NCBI RefSeq assembly: GCF_007671675.1
Contig: NZ_VCGW01000002.1
Span: 186,001-250,000 of the forward strand
Direction of reading: 5' to 3'
From: Marinobacter maritimus
GTDB taxonomy: Bacteria > Pseudomonadota > Gammaproteobacteria > Pseudomonadales > Oleiphilaceae
DNA length: 64,000 nt
Part shown: positions 1 through 9,021 of the stretch, one piece after another
Layout of the letters: every line of letters starts with the position of its first letter
Position numbering within the stretch: the first letter of the stretch is position 1
Program-made: the position numbers and the translations under genes
Notes under the pieces: model-generated
The model's database searches: none
The model's input: only the letters and a program-made list of their open reading frames with translations
Told to the model about the DNA's origin: nothing

Positions 1-518
1 AGCTTGTTCAGTGTTTCCACATAGCTGGAGTCAGCTGTTACGGAAATGCCAACGTTGGCTATGCTGTCAGGTTTGCGGGGCATTGGGCGCAGTTCCCGGT
101 GACACACCAGTTGTTCGATAATTTCGGTATGGGCCGGGCCACGCGTGAACTTTTTTGTGCGCGATGGCAGGTGAGTCAGCCCGGCCGCGGCCATGTGAGT
201 GTTGCCGGATTCCAGTGCTTTCAGAACGGCGGCGGTTGAATCGTACTGGGTCCAGTTAACCGTCCATCCCTTGCTGGCGGCGAACTGTGATACCAGGCTG
301 TATTCCGGGCCTATCGGGTTTTCATTGCGGTCGAGGTAGTAAGTAGTGGCGCCATTGCGCGTGGCAACTTCCAATATGCCTGTTTGCTCGGGAGGTGCCA
401 GCTGGTCTGTTGGCTTGGCACCGGTGTCAGAACCAGAGTTGCTCTGGTTGCAGCCAGTCGTAATAATGAAAGCCAGCGGAAGAAGCACTCCCCCCAACAT
501 GCGCAGCTTATGAGCCAT
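1..518 (-). CDS. mltF: Membrane-bound lytic murein transglycosylase F, N-terminal part (cut by window edge)
   Basis: The gene runs off the left edge; 172 codons are visible. It begins with a short hydrophobic leader ending in a lipobox-like TTGC at residue 23, then a spacer, then a solute-binding-protein type 3 fold: a start like LEVATRNGATTYY, the segment AAGLTHLPSRTKKFTRGP, and EQLVCHRELRPMP. This order matches the regulatory domain of MltF, which precedes a C-terminal SLT lysozyme-like domain (outside the window). MltF cleaves peptidoglycan at the outer membrane and releases 1,6-anhydro products. The first ATG of the frame was taken as the start. An amino-acid ABC binding protein is the alternative, but the AAGL and QLVC segments favour MltF. 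Confidence 0.8.
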   Translation of the reverse strand, partial: MAHKLRMLGGVLLPLAFIITTGCNQSNSGSDTGAKPTDQLAPPEQTGILEVATRNGATTYYLDRNENPIGPEYSLVSQFAASKGWTVNWTQYDSTAAVLKALESGNTHMAAAGLTHLPSRTKKFTRGPAHTEIIEQLVCHRELRPMPRKPDSIANVGISVTADSSYVETLNK

Positions 519-705
519 GAAAGACCTCGGCGTTTGATTTCTCAATGTATAAGTAGTTTTACGTGCCTTAAAGGACAACATATCACATTGATTTCAAGCG
601 GCGTAAGCGGTGGAATGTTGCAACTGAACTTGAAAGAGCGCGAGCGCCAAAGCACTTTCGCGCCATAATTAACCGCCATACCAGCCAGGTGAAAAATTCA
701 ATCCG

Positions 706-2580
706 ATGGATTTGTTCTCGAAAGTCAGCACCAAGCCACACTACGAATCCTATACCTGGGGTAAGCACCGCAGCATCTTTGCATCGATTATTTACTGGCT
801 GATTTTTGTTCTCAGAATCTTGTCGCCGCTACAGTGGATAAAACTCATCTTCCGGAAACGGCAGGCGGCTCTTAACGATGAGAAAGAGCGGGTTGATTTC
901 CATGCAATGCACTCAGAGCGCTATTTGCTGGTTGTGCTGGGCCTGTCGCTGGTCTTTTATTTTGTACTGTCTGCCACGCCGGCCCTGCCCGGCATTCCAG
1001 ACTCGGTAAACGCACATCTGAGCCTGGTGTCGGATTTCATTGCCGCATTGCTGTTGTTTGAATCGGTGATGTGGGTTTTTTACTACATGCTGCTTCGGAT
1101 TCTTATCGAAAAACACCTGACCATATTCAACGAGGCCGAGTATTTCATTGCATTGCCATTTGTACTGGCGACCCAGTTTTTCCTTTTGGCGGGGCTTCTC
1201 GGAGTCAGTGTGTCTGAAGTGCTGGCCCTCGCGCTGAACCTGGATTTCGAGGGGTATCAGGCAACTCAGGCGGCACAGCTGACGATAGGCACGTTCGGAT
1301 ACATCTACACGGCACTCATTATTGCCAACATTATTAATCTGATTCCTGCAATTCCCGTTGGCCGGCGACCGAACATCACGATTATCGGCGCGGGTGATGT
1401 GGTTCAGCATCGCATGCTCCCCGCGCTGATCGGGAAGAATCTATACTCACCCGGCCAGGTGGCCATCATCAGCGATTGCATTGATGAGAGCTTTCGAGAG
1501 CAGCTCAGGAAAGATGGCGTGGCTTTTCAGTTATTGACGAGTGGTTCGAGCAGTGAAAAAAAGATACAGGAGGTGGTCAAGTTCATCAAAAAACGATCGT
1601 CTTACGCGATTGTTGCAACGCCTACTGCGAGCCATCTCGGATACGTTTCAGCTATGGCAAAGGAAGGTATAGTTTTTGGCGTTGAAAAGCCTTTGGTCGG
1701 CACAGCAGCAGAGCTGGCGGTTCTCCGCCAGTGTCAGGATCAGTTGATGGAACGAGGGTTTTTGTTCAGTTATTACTGGCTGGAAAAAGCACTGCCCCTC
1801 AACTATTTCCTTACGTTGAATCCGCAGTATCACCGGTTCCTCGATATAAACGTGAAAAGCAGCCCGGAAGATCGTACTGCAGGGGCCGATGCGCTTGCTT
1901 ATTTGCGCCTGCAGCTCGGGAAGCTTGTTGGCGTTGATATCACCTTTTTTGAAGGTGAGGACCCCCGCGAGTGGAGTCTGGCAAAGGAGACCGGTGGCCT
2001 GTTCTTTGAGACCCTGATACACCCCATAACGCTACTGAGTCATGTGCTGGACGAGCCATTGCAACTGGAAGGTTTGCTGGCTGAGTGGCACGTACTTGCA
2101 AACTTGCCTGAGCGGTTGGGCAGCAAATCGCTTGCCCTGAATGACTATGGCGCCAGCTACGTCTCATTGCGCTCAAGGCCCGGTGCTGCCACTGCAATCA
2201 ATGTGCGCACAGGTAAGTTTATGGCGGTGAAAGAGCGTTCGATGTTGGTGCGGTACAAAAACGGCGTTATCCGGGTGGACCTGGATGCCCGACAGTGTTC
2301 AATCAGCTGCCCCCAGGCAGGATCGCTGGCAGAAGTAACGATTCAGGTTCATGAGGAGTTAGCGGACGGGGAAAGCACTCCCAAATACGATATTCAGATG
2401 ACGCTCTTCGACAGTTTTGTTCACAACCAAGGGCAATGGAGCGCGCAACGCTATGATGATTATCCCAGCCAGATTGACGTGCTCTCTGCGATGACAGGCT
2501 GGCTCAAAGCCGACAAAGGAGAATCGCACTTTTACCGGCCAATACCTCTGAGCGAAATGGATTACAGAAAACTCGGGTGA
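706..2580 (+). CDS. Membrane-anchored Gfo/Idh/MocA-like oxidoreductase (two-part protein)
   Basis: The 624-residue protein has two parts. Residues about 20-215 hold roughly five hydrophobic segments (near 24-44, 73-90, 106-130, 144-175 and 188-215). The rest is a Gfo/Idh/MocA-type NAD(P)-binding protein: Rossmann start IIGAGDVVQH at about 226-235 and the family's EKP motif at 327-329, where the Lys is normally catalytic. Soluble family members are about 350 residues, so this is a natural fusion to a membrane domain. The last membrane segment carries TIGTFGY, which faintly recalls a potassium-channel filter but lacks the GYGD signature. It is divergent from mltF, with a weak ribosome site before the ATG. 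The substrate is unknown; sugars or polyols are typical of the family. Confidence 0.7.
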   Translation: MDLFSKVSTKPHYESYTWGKHRSIFASIIYWLIFVLRILSPLQWIKLIFRKRQAALNDEKERVDFHAMHSERYLLVVLGLSLVFYFVLSATPALPGIPDSVNAHLSLVSDFIAALLLFESVMWVFYYMLLRILIEKHLTIFNEAEYFIALPFVLATQFFLLAGLLGVSVSEVLALALNLDFEGYQATQAAQLTIGTFGYIYTALIIANIINLIPAIPVGRRPNITIIGAGDVVQHRMLPALIGKNLYSPGQVAIISDCIDESFREQLRKDGVAFQLLTSGSSSEKKIQEVVKFIKKRSSYAIVATPTASHLGYVSAMAKEGIVFGVEKPLVGTAAELAVLRQCQDQLMERGFLFSYYWLEKALPLNYFLTLNPQYHRFLDINVKSSPEDRTAGADALAYLRLQLGKLVGVDITFFEGEDPREWSLAKETGGLFFETLIHPITLLSHVLDEPLQLEGLLAEWHVLANLPERLGSKSLALNDYGASYVSLRSRPGAATAINVRTGKFMAVKERSMLVRYKNGVIRVDLDARQCSISCPQAGSLAEVTIQVHEELADGESTPKYDIQMTLFDSFVHNQGQWSAQRYDDYPSQIDVLSAMTGWLKADKGESHFYRPIPLSEMDYRKLG

Positions 2581-2603
2581 TAACCGGGCCAGCCGAATGC
2601 GTT

Positions 2604-3059
2604 TCAGTTACCCTTGATAACCTCATGCTCGAACCGGCCGAGTACCGCCATGATAATCAGTGCCATCAAGGTCACCATGCCAGCCAGGGCAAAGATGCCC
2701 AGGCCGCAGGCCACGCCAACGGCGCCGGCCATCCAGATTGAAGCTCCGGTGGTGATGCCCTGAACGCTGCCACGGCTCTGGATAATGCTGCCGGCCCCGA
2801 GAAACCCTATGCCACCTATGACACCTTCCACTATGCGGGTTGGATCGACACGGGCTGAGGGGTCGCCTTCTGCCGTGGCGAACAGAATGTGCATACCCAT
2901 AATAATAAAAGCCGAAGCGCCCAACGAAACAAGCATGTGGGAGCGCAAGCCTGCGGCCTTGCCTCTTAGCTCTCTCTCCAGCCCCAGTATCAGCGCCAGG
3001 CCAGCCGCCGCAAGAAGCCGGATAAACATGTCCAGTACAGGGATTTGAGTATCGAGCAT
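2604..3059 (-). CDS. MgtC/SapB family inner-membrane protein
   Basis: The protein has 151 residues and is mostly hydrophobic, with about four membrane segments. The stretch GLERELRGKAAGLRSHMLVSLG is the hallmark of the MgtC/SapB family, followed by the conserved GVIGGIGFLGAG segment. Many short members lack the cytosolic C-terminal ACT-like domain of Salmonella MgtC, as here. Family members bind or modulate membrane ATPases and are often linked to magnesium limitation or acid stress; the role here is not visible. The start has a GGGAG ribosome site. The next gene upstream, an AI-2E family protein, is on the same strand about 40 bp away, so the two may be co-transcribed. Confidence 0.85.
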   Translation of the reverse strand: MLDTQIPVLDMFIRLLAAAGLALILGLERELRGKAAGLRSHMLVSLGASAFIIMGMHILFATAEGDPSARVDPTRIVEGVIGGIGFLGAGSIIQSRGSVQGITTGASIWMAGAVGVACGLGIFALAGMVTLMALIIMAVLGRFEHEVIKGN

Positions 3060-3099
3060 GTTGAGTCTCCCGATTTTTATTCAGCCGTTTGTTTTGGTT

Positions 3100-4299
3100 C
3101 TATTTGCCCAGCAATTCCCCTACCGGGCGAAGATTTACAACGTGGTCGCACAGGGATTTAATAATCATCAGAATTGGCGTCGCGATGATCAGCCCCACGG
3201 GCCCCCAGAGCCAGCCCCAGAAAAGCAGCCCGATAAAAATAACCACGGCATTGAGGCTCGAAACCTGGCTGGTTAGCCAGGGGGTCAGCAGGTATCCCTG
3301 AATGCTTGTGATCCCCAGTGACGTTCCAGCGACGATGATCGCCATGTCGGCCTCACCAAACTGGATAAATGCTGCTACGCCGGTAGCAACCAGCACCAGA
3401 AATGGCCCGAGATAGGGGATGCCGCTGGCTACACCGGCAACCACGCCCCATAACATAGCCTGTTCCACGCCCATGGCGAGAAAAGCCACCCAGGTCAATA
3501 TGCCGACAAAAAGGGCGCCGAGCAGCATTACGAAAAGGAATCGCCGCACCTGATGGTGAAAGTCGTTCATGATCCGGGCGGCCTTGCGCATTCGCCCGAA
3601 GGAAGGGCCAGAGATTTTCACGATTTTGCGCTTGTACAGCGACCCTATGGCTAATATGAAGTACACCAGCAATAACACTGAGAAACACTGGGATATCAGC
3701 ACCAGCGCGGCAGGCGAGCGCTTCAAAACGTATTGCTGGATATCCATGGGGTTGTCTACCACGCGCACGGGCGTTACACCTTGATGTGCGGTTTGAGTGT
3801 CACTTTGTTCCTGCGCTGCAGATTCCTCGATCTTCTTCGCAGCTGCCTGAGCTTTTTCCACCAGGCCTTCCTCTTTATTCGGTCTGGCTGCTTCGTTGCG
3901 TTGAAATTTGTTGATGGCGACCGGGATTTTATCCAGCATCGCCATGGCTTCACGCTGCAGGGGAATGCTTGTCGCCCCAATAGCGCCGAGCAAGGTAATC
4001 AATACGATTGCCGCACTCAGTGGCCGGGGCATTCTCAAGCGATCAAGCATCGATACCAGGGGATCCAGCGCGTAGCTGATTAATACGGCAACCACCAGTG
4101 GAAGCAGTACCGATTGTGCCCAGTTAATGAAATAAATCGTGGCTATGCTGGAGAGGATCACCAGTGACATGCTGCGGACATTAACCGCTTCAATCAGCGC
4201 CTTCTCGGATGAAATTCTATTGTCTGGGTTGCTCGGGCTGCGTTCGTATTGATCTTCGCTTTCCATGGCTGCCACTGTTGGTTGGTGTCGGCGATACAT
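3100..4299 (-). CDS. AI-2E family transporter (PerM/YdiK/TqsA-like)
   Basis: The 399-residue protein has an early hydrophobic pair, a long charged loop (about residues 130-180, rich in Glu, Ala and Lys), and then five or six membrane segments. Features typical of the AI-2E exporter family are the SYALDPLVSML region after the first segments and the GIPYLGPFLV and GLLFWGWLWGPVGLIIATP segments near the end. Members export AI-2 (TqsA) or act as Na+/H+ antiporters or general permeases, so the substrate is open. The first ATG sits almost on top of a GAAGGG sequence; the ATG at 4266 is an alternative start. Confidence 0.85.
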   Translation of the reverse strand: MYRRHQPTVAAMESEDQYERSPSNPDNRISSEKALIEAVNVRSMSLVILSSIATIYFINWAQSVLLPLVVAVLISYALDPLVSMLDRLRMPRPLSAAIVLITLLGAIGATSIPLQREAMAMLDKIPVAINKFQRNEAARPNKEEGLVEKAQAAAKKIEESAAQEQSDTQTAHQGVTPVRVVDNPMDIQQYVLKRSPAALVLISQCFSVLLLVYFILAIGSLYKRKIVKISGPSFGRMRKAARIMNDFHHQVRRFLFVMLLGALFVGILTWVAFLAMGVEQAMLWGVVAGVASGIPYLGPFLVLVATGVAAFIQFGEADMAIIVAGTSLGITSIQGYLLTPWLTSQVSSLNAVVIFIGLLFWGWLWGPVGLIIATPILMIIKSLCDHVVNLRPVGELLGK

Positions 4300-4407
4300 C
4301 CCTTCAATTGTAGACGGCTATGGAGGTGCGTGAACAAAAACAACAGATCTGTAATGGGGCGGCAATTTCTATTTCTGTGTGTTTGGCCTTTCTCCGTGGT
4401 TTTTGTT

Positions 4408-4437
4408 TTGCGTCGCAACAACACCCACTCCTATAAT
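4408..4437 (+). promoter_or_regulatory. Sigma-70-type promoter for the dctPQM operon
   Basis: A perfect TATAAT lies at 4432-4437, 18 bp after TTGCGT at 4408-4413. It is 68 bp upstream of the dctP start and is the only consensus -10 box in this intergenic region. Confidence 0.5.
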
Positions 4438-4505
4438 CCTCTATTGCTGCGACGTGTCCATTGCTCCGCCGCAGACTCTCCCTTGCTAATAAAAAGGAAA
4501 ACAAG

Positions 4506-5516
4506 ATGCTGAAATCCCGTTCTTTGATCGCCGTTGCTGCGGCCACTTTGCTGCTCAGCTCCGCGGTGAACGCACAATACAAAGATGAATACACGGTTTC
4601 TACCGTACTGCCGTCGGCGTTTCCCTGGGGTCAGGCTGCCGATAAATGGGTCGAGCTGGTGAAAGAGCGCTCGGAAGGGCGCATTAACATGAAGATTTAC
4701 AGCAATTCCCAGCTGGTCTCCGGGGATCAGACCAAAGAGTTTTCTGCCATGCGTTCAGGGCTGATCGATATGGCCGTGGGCTCTACCATCAACTGGTCGC
4801 CTCAGGTTCCGGAACTGAACCTGTTTTCCCTGCCATTCCTGATGCCGGATAACGCGGCCATCGATGCCATCACTCAGGGCGATGCTGGTAAAGCCGTATT
4901 CGAAGCGATTGAAAAGCGCGGCGTAACACCGTTGGCATGGGGCGAGAACGGCTTTCGTGAACTGTCCAATTCCAAGCGCGCTATCAGCGAGCCGGCGGAT
5001 CTGGAAGGCCTGAAAATCCGTGTTGTGGGCTCGCCACTGTTCCAGGACACCTTCTCCGAGCTGGGCGCTAACCCGACACAGATGAGCTGGGCGGATGCCA
5101 AGCCAGCACTGACCACCGGTGCGGTCGATGGCCAGGAAAACCCGCTGTCGGTTTTTGACGTGGCGCGTATTGACCAGGTAGGGCAGGAGCATCTCACATT
5201 GTGGCACTACATGGCCGATCCGCTGGTGTTTGCGGTCAGCAACCGTGTTTGGGGCCAGTTCAATGCAGAAGACCAGGCACTTCTGAAGCAGGCGGCTGTC
5301 GATGCCGGCAAGTGGGAGATTGAAAAATCCCGCGCCGAGCTTGAGGAAACGCTGCAGGCCATCAAGGAGCGTGGTGTAACCGTAACTGAACTGACCCAGG
5401 CGCAGCACGATGCGTTTGTTGGGGCGACTCGTTCAGTCTATGAAAAGTGGACACCGCGCATCGGTGAAGACCTGGTTAAGCAGGCTCAGTCTGCTGTCGC
5501 CAACCGCAAGCAGTAA
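4506..5516 (+). CDS. dctP: TRAP transporter solute-binding protein, DctP type
   Basis: The 336-residue protein starts with a clear Sec signal peptide ending near VNAQ at about residue 23. It is the periplasmic subunit of a tripartite ATP-independent transporter. Family features include the GMxS-type body with GIKI-like EGLKIRVVGSPLFQDTFSELGANPTQMSW and the ligand-contacting Arg in GFREL (GENGFRELSNSKRAI). An in-frame ATG lies 45 bp further upstream, but the chosen ATG has an AAGGAAA ribosome site and gives an intact signal peptide. It is followed by a hairpin and then dctQ and dctM. The ligand is probably a carboxylate; this cannot be read from the sequence. Confidence 0.9.
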   Translation: MLKSRSLIAVAAATLLLSSAVNAQYKDEYTVSTVLPSAFPWGQAADKWVELVKERSEGRINMKIYSNSQLVSGDQTKEFSAMRSGLIDMAVGSTINWSPQVPELNLFSLPFLMPDNAAIDAITQGDAGKAVFEAIEKRGVTPLAWGENGFRELSNSKRAISEPADLEGLKIRVVGSPLFQDTFSELGANPTQMSWADAKPALTTGAVDGQENPLSVFDVARIDQVGQEHLTLWHYMADPLVFAVSNRVWGQFNAEDQALLKQAAVDAGKWEIEKSRAELEETLQAIKERGVTVTELTQAQHDAFVGATRSVYEKWTPRIGEDLVKQAQSAVANRKQ

Positions 5517-5531
5517 CTCGCTGCTGTATAG

Positions 5532-5560
5532 GCACCCGCCGGCTCCGGTGGGTGCTTTTT
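5532..5560 (+). terminator. Intrinsic terminator/attenuator between dctP and dctQ
   Basis: A 10-bp GC-rich stem with a 4-nt loop (GCACCC outer arm at 5532-5537, GGGTGC at 5550-5555) is followed directly by five T. It lies inside the dctPQM operon, before dctQ, and would lower expression of the membrane subunits relative to the abundant binding protein. Confidence 0.8.
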
Positions 5561-5576
5561 CTGAAACGGAGTAATC

Positions 5577-6071
5577 ATGCCCTCCCGTCCCCCGAAGTTC
5601 CGGCCGGAAGCCTGGCTGGCATCCCTGGCCTTGATCGCAATCTGTGTCATCAGCCTGGGTAATGTGATTGTCCGCTATACCACCGATGCCTCCTTTGCGT
5701 TCACCGAAGAGTTCTCTGTCTTTCTTCTGGTGTTGCTTACGTTCGCCGGCGCAGCCGTGGCCGCCCGCAGTAATCAACACATCCGGATCGAGCTGATTGA
5801 GCATTATCTGCCGCCCGCTGCGCTGAAGGGCCTGTTTGTTGTGCAGTGGCTGGTGGGTGTGTCGGTTATGGGGGTAACCACCTGGTATGGCGCTATTTTT
5901 GCGATGCAGGAATACGACTGGGAGTCTTTATCTCCGGGGTTGGGCTTACCAAACTGGATTTATGTGATCTGGCTGCCGCTGATGTCGGCGGCGATTATTT
6001 TCCGGATGACTCAGAACTTCATTGACCGCATGCGCGGCAAGAAAGACCCGGAGGTCATCCATGAGTCCTGA
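5577..6071 (+). CDS. dctQ: TRAP transporter small membrane subunit, DctQ type
   Basis: The 164-residue protein has about four predicted membrane segments and the usual DctQ signature region: the first segment ending in GNVIVRYTTDASFAFTEEFSVFLLV, then AAVAARSNQHIRIELI. The subunit pairs with DctM to form the sodium-driven permease. An ACGGAG ribosome site lies just before the ATG. Its last 11 bp overlap the start of dctM, which suggests translational coupling. Confidence 0.9.
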   Translation: MPSRPPKFRPEAWLASLALIAICVISLGNVIVRYTTDASFAFTEEFSVFLLVLLTFAGAAVAARSNQHIRIELIEHYLPPAALKGLFVVQWLVGVSVMGVTTWYGAIFAMQEYDWESLSPGLGLPNWIYVIWLPLMSAAIIFRMTQNFIDRMRGKKDPEVIHES

Positions 6072-7365
6072 CCTGCTGATGGTCGGCAGTTTTCTGGTGG
6101 CCTTGTTGTTGGGCGTTCCCGTCGCCATTGCGTTGGGGTTTGGTGGGTTGGTGGGGATCGTCGCTGGCTTGTCGCCCGACATGCTTGCCACCTTTGGCAC
6201 CAATACCTACAACAGTGTGTCGAAGTATCCGCTGATCGCGATACCCCTGTTTATCCTCACCGGTCTTATTTTTGAGCGTGCTGGTGTAGCGGCCAGCCTG
6301 GTGCGCTTTGCCCAGGCGATCATCGGCCCTCGCCACGGCAGCCTGACGGTTGTTGCGGTGCTGGTATGCCTGATCATGGGCGGAATGAGTGGTTCGGGGC
6401 CGGCAGATGCGGCAGCGGTGGCCATGGTGATGCTACCCAGTATGCGCAAAGCCGGTTACCCGCAGCCTTTTTCTGCCGCGTTGATCGCGGCGTCGTCTTC
6501 TACCGCCATCCTGATTCCGCCCTCCATTGCGCTGATTCTCTATTCCATTGTGGTGCCTGGCGTGGATTTGCGAGCGTTGTTTGCCGCCGGATTGTTTCCG
6601 GGCATTCTGGCCGGGTTGTCGTTGCTGGTGCCGGCGCTGTACCTCGCTCGAAAATTTGGCTGGGAGAACCCCGAAACTTCTGAGCGCCCGCCATTCTGGC
6701 CCAGCTTCAAGGCGGCCCTGCCGGCCCTGTTTGCCCCGGTAATTATTCTGGGTGGCCTGCGCTCAGGCTTGTTTACACCCACAGAAGCCGCTGTGGTTGC
6801 AGTGGCTTACGGCGTGATTGTAGGCTGCCTGGTATACCGAAATCTGAGTTTGCGCAGCCTGTTTGATCTGATGACCGACGCGGCGGTGACGTCTGGTGTC
6901 GTCATGCTCATTATTGCGCTGGCAGGCATTTTTGCCTGGGCGGGCACTACGCTGGGTACCTTCCAGCACCTCGCAGATGCGCTGCTGTCTCTTTCGGACA
7001 ACGGCTGGGTGTTGCTGGGCCTGGTGATGGTGCTTGTGTTGATCGCCGGTATGCTGCTGGATGCGGTGTCGATCTACCTGATCCTCATCCCCATCGTCTT
7101 GCCATTGATGAACCATTTTGGCTGGAACCCGGTGTGGTTTGGTATTTTGCTGGCCATGAACATCGCCATTGGCCAATTTACCCCGCCGGTAGCGGTCAAC
7201 CTGATGGTTACAACACGTATTGCAAATATTCGCCTGGAGCATACAGTGGGCTGGGCTTTGGTGTTTATTGCCGCGATGAGCGTGAGCTTGCTGCTGGTGA
7301 TGCTGATCCCCGGAATTGCGCTCTGGCTTCCCGAGAAGCTTGGCTATGTAGTGGGGCCTTGGTAG
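6061..7365 (+). CDS. dctM: TRAP transporter large permease subunit, DctM type
   Basis: The 434-residue protein is very hydrophobic, with about 12 membrane segments, and belongs to the ion transporter superfamily. It carries the DctM landmarks GMSGSGPADAAAVAMVMLPSM near residue 105-125 and TPTEAAVVAVAYG near 240. This subunit moves the solute using a sodium gradient. The ATG at 6061 lies inside the end of dctQ and is preceded by GGAGG; a longer in-frame start at 6022 would overlap dctQ much further and is unlikely. Confidence 0.93.
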   Translation: MSPDLLMVGSFLVALLLGVPVAIALGFGGLVGIVAGLSPDMLATFGTNTYNSVSKYPLIAIPLFILTGLIFERAGVAASLVRFAQAIIGPRHGSLTVVAVLVCLIMGGMSGSGPADAAAVAMVMLPSMRKAGYPQPFSAALIAASSSTAILIPPSIALILYSIVVPGVDLRALFAAGLFPGILAGLSLLVPALYLARKFGWENPETSERPPFWPSFKAALPALFAPVIILGGLRSGLFTPTEAAVVAVAYGVIVGCLVYRNLSLRSLFDLMTDAAVTSGVVMLIIALAGIFAWAGTTLGTFQHLADALLSLSDNGWVLLGLVMVLVLIAGMLLDAVSIYLILIPIVLPLMNHFGWNPVWFGILLAMNIAIGQFTPPVAVNLMVTTRIANIRLEHTVGWALVFIAAMSVSLLLVMLIPGIALWLPEKLGYVVGPW

Positions 7366-7394
7366 AAGCTGGTGAAGCACAGCAGCAACAGTCG

Positions 7395-7460
7395 ATAGAT
7401 ACCCCCTATAGCTAGATTGAAGATAATCAATTTTACTGAATTTGGCTCATTGGCTACTAT
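7395..7460 (+). promoter_or_regulatory. OxyR-type operator and promoter of ahpC
   Basis: ATAG-N7-CTAT lies at 7395-7409 with the T at position 6 of the OxyR consensus. Exactly 7 bp later a weaker second half follows at 7417-7431 (ending CAAT, with A at position 10). The 37-bp total equals the classic OxyR footprint. It abuts a -35-like TTTACT (7432-7437), with TACTAT (7455-7460) 17 bp downstream, the geometry of OxyR-activated promoters. ahpC starts 51 bp later. Confidence 0.6.
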
Positions 7461-7510
7461 GGGCGCCGTAGATTCATTAACACGCAAACTAACCAACAGG
7501 AGTGTTTCTA

Positions 7511-8074
7511 ATGGGCGTGATCAATAGCGAAATCAAACCGTTTAACGCAACCGCCTTCAAACGGGGCGAGTTTGTAGAAATTTCCGAAGCGGATGTGAAA
7601 GGCAAGTGGGCGATCTTTTTCTTCTATCCTGCAGATTTCACCTTCGTTTGCCCCACCGAGCTGGGCGACGTAGCAGACCATTACGAAGAACTGCAGAAAA
7701 TGGGTGTTGAAGTATTCTCCGTGTCCACCGACACGCACTTTACCCACAAAGCATGGCACGACAGCTCTGAGACCATTGGTAAGATCAACTACTTCATGGT
7801 TGGCGACCAGAACGGTAGCATTACCAACAACTTTGGCGTAATGCGTGAAGGCCAAGGCCTTGCAGACCGCGCTACTTTCCTGATTGATCCGGACGGCGTG
7901 ATTCAGGCGATGGAAATCACTGCAGAAGGTATTGGACGTGATGCTAGCGAACTGATGCGTAAAGTGAAGGCTGCCCAGTACGTGCGCAAGCACCCCGGCG
8001 AAGTTTGCCCGGCCAAGTGGAAGGAAGGCGAAGCGACACTGTCTCCTTCACTGGATCTGGTTGGCAAGATCTAA
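7511..8074 (+). CDS. ahpC: Alkyl hydroperoxide reductase C, typical 2-Cys peroxiredoxin
   Basis: The 187-residue protein has the peroxidatic Cys47 in FVCPTE and the resolving Cys166 in VCPAKW, matching the E. coli AhpC layout. AhpC reduces hydrogen peroxide and organic hydroperoxides in the cytosol and is recycled by AhpF, found about 1.1 kb downstream. The ATG at 7511 follows a CAGGAG ribosome site; an in-frame ATG 9 bp upstream is poorly placed. It is followed by two hairpins and stands as its own transcription unit. Confidence 0.97.
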   Translation: MGVINSEIKPFNATAFKRGEFVEISEADVKGKWAIFFFYPADFTFVCPTELGDVADHYEELQKMGVEVFSVSTDTHFTHKAWHDSSETIGKINYFMVGDQNGSITNNFGVMREGQGLADRATFLIDPDGVIQAMEITAEGIGRDASELMRKVKAAQYVRKHPGEVCPAKWKEGEATLSPSLDLVGKI

Positions 8075-8101
8075 GTTTTCATTCAGCCGAAAGCACGCAG
8101 T

Positions 8102-8157
8102 GCAGGCCCGTGTAACGGGCCTGCTACTGATAGAAAACCCCGGGCCTCCGGGGTTTT
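8102..8157 (+). terminator. Double terminator after ahpC
   Basis: There are two consecutive hairpins. A perfect 9-bp stem lies at 8102-8110/8116-8124. A perfect 10-bp stem with A-rich 5' and T-rich 3' sides lies at 8134-8143/8148-8157. The second can end transcription from both sides (ahpC on plus, the DUF3581 gene on minus). Confidence 0.85.
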
Positions 8158-8170
8158 TAGCGTCTGCGGT

Positions 8171-8902
8171 TTACGAATCTACGGTGTCGATACCGTAGTG
8201 GGAGCCACGTGCTTTAAGGCGATAAAATTCTTCAACGATACCGGCCATGGCATCCGGGCAGTAAGGTCTCAGCCCGCCCAGAACCAGATGCTTCGACACT
8301 TCACCCACCGGCTTGCCGTCAGAAATCAGTCGGTATTCAAGCATGACATTGCCACGCTTGCCGTTCGCCTCAAGGTCGGCATTGTGTAGTTCCAGCTCCG
8401 GGGATGCAGCATCCAGGCTGTCCATGGTCAGGCTCATGCTCGCATACATCACCATGGGGCGGTCCGGGTTGAACATTACACCCTTCGATTCCATCAACGG
8501 TTTCATGGTGTGGGGGAAGTTTTTGCCAGAGGCTGCCACGTAGCAGCGAATAAATTCTTCGATAACTTGCTTATCCCGGGTTACGTCGCCACTGCGGGTT
8601 ACTTCGAGATAGACCTTGCCACCTTGATCGCACACTTCAATGGTTTCTTCACCGCTTTCCCGGAATTCCAGAGGTATTCCGTCCCCCAGCAGGGCGCGGA
8701 ACTGGAAGGTCATGTGTCGGGAGAGCCCGAAACGTGAAACCACTACGGCGAAAAGCAGGTCTCCGGGGACACAGAACCGGCGCGCATCGGGGTCGTGAAT
8801 CGGATTGAAATCTCCGGCCACCTCCTTGGCGAACAGGCTGGCCTGAGATGCAGAAATATGTACGCGTCCGTCCTGGATTGAGTGAAAGCGGTCTGGAAAC
8901 AT
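8171..8902 (-). CDS. DUF3581 family protein
   Basis: The 243-residue protein has no signal peptide or membrane segment. The N-terminal region ISASQASLFAKEVAGDFNPIHDPDARRFCVPGDLLFAVV recalls the hot-dog fold of MaoC-like hydratases: NPIHDPDARRF is like the NPLHxDPEFA catalytic segment of that fold. I recognise it as DUF3581, a family found in marine gammaproteobacteria. Its function is unknown; the MaoC-like segment suggests an acyl-thioester-binding role, which is inference. It lies between ahpC and ahpF but on the opposite strand. Confidence 0.75.
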   Translation of the reverse strand: MFPDRFHSIQDGRVHISASQASLFAKEVAGDFNPIHDPDARRFCVPGDLLFAVVVSRFGLSRHMTFQFRALLGDGIPLEFRESGEETIEVCDQGGKVYLEVTRSGDVTRDKQVIEEFIRCYVAASGKNFPHTMKPLMESKGVMFNPDRPMVMYASMSLTMDSLDAASPELELHNADLEANGKRGNVMLEYRLISDGKPVGEVSKHLVLGGLRPYCPDAMAGIVEEFYRLKARGSHYGIDTVDS

Positions 8903-9021
8903 GTGTTGCTTGTCCTGGGTGCAAGGGGTGGCGTAGCAGTGCCTCTTGATATGGTACCGGGGTCGGGCGTTTATGGATATGCGCTATTTGTTCATTTACA
9001 GGCGAGGTAAGTGATCGGTCT

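Noticed and set aside
1266..1350. A potassium-channel filter in the membrane part of the first complete gene (TIGTFGY)
   Set aside because: The GYGD signature and a pore helix pattern are missing; the likeness is too slight.
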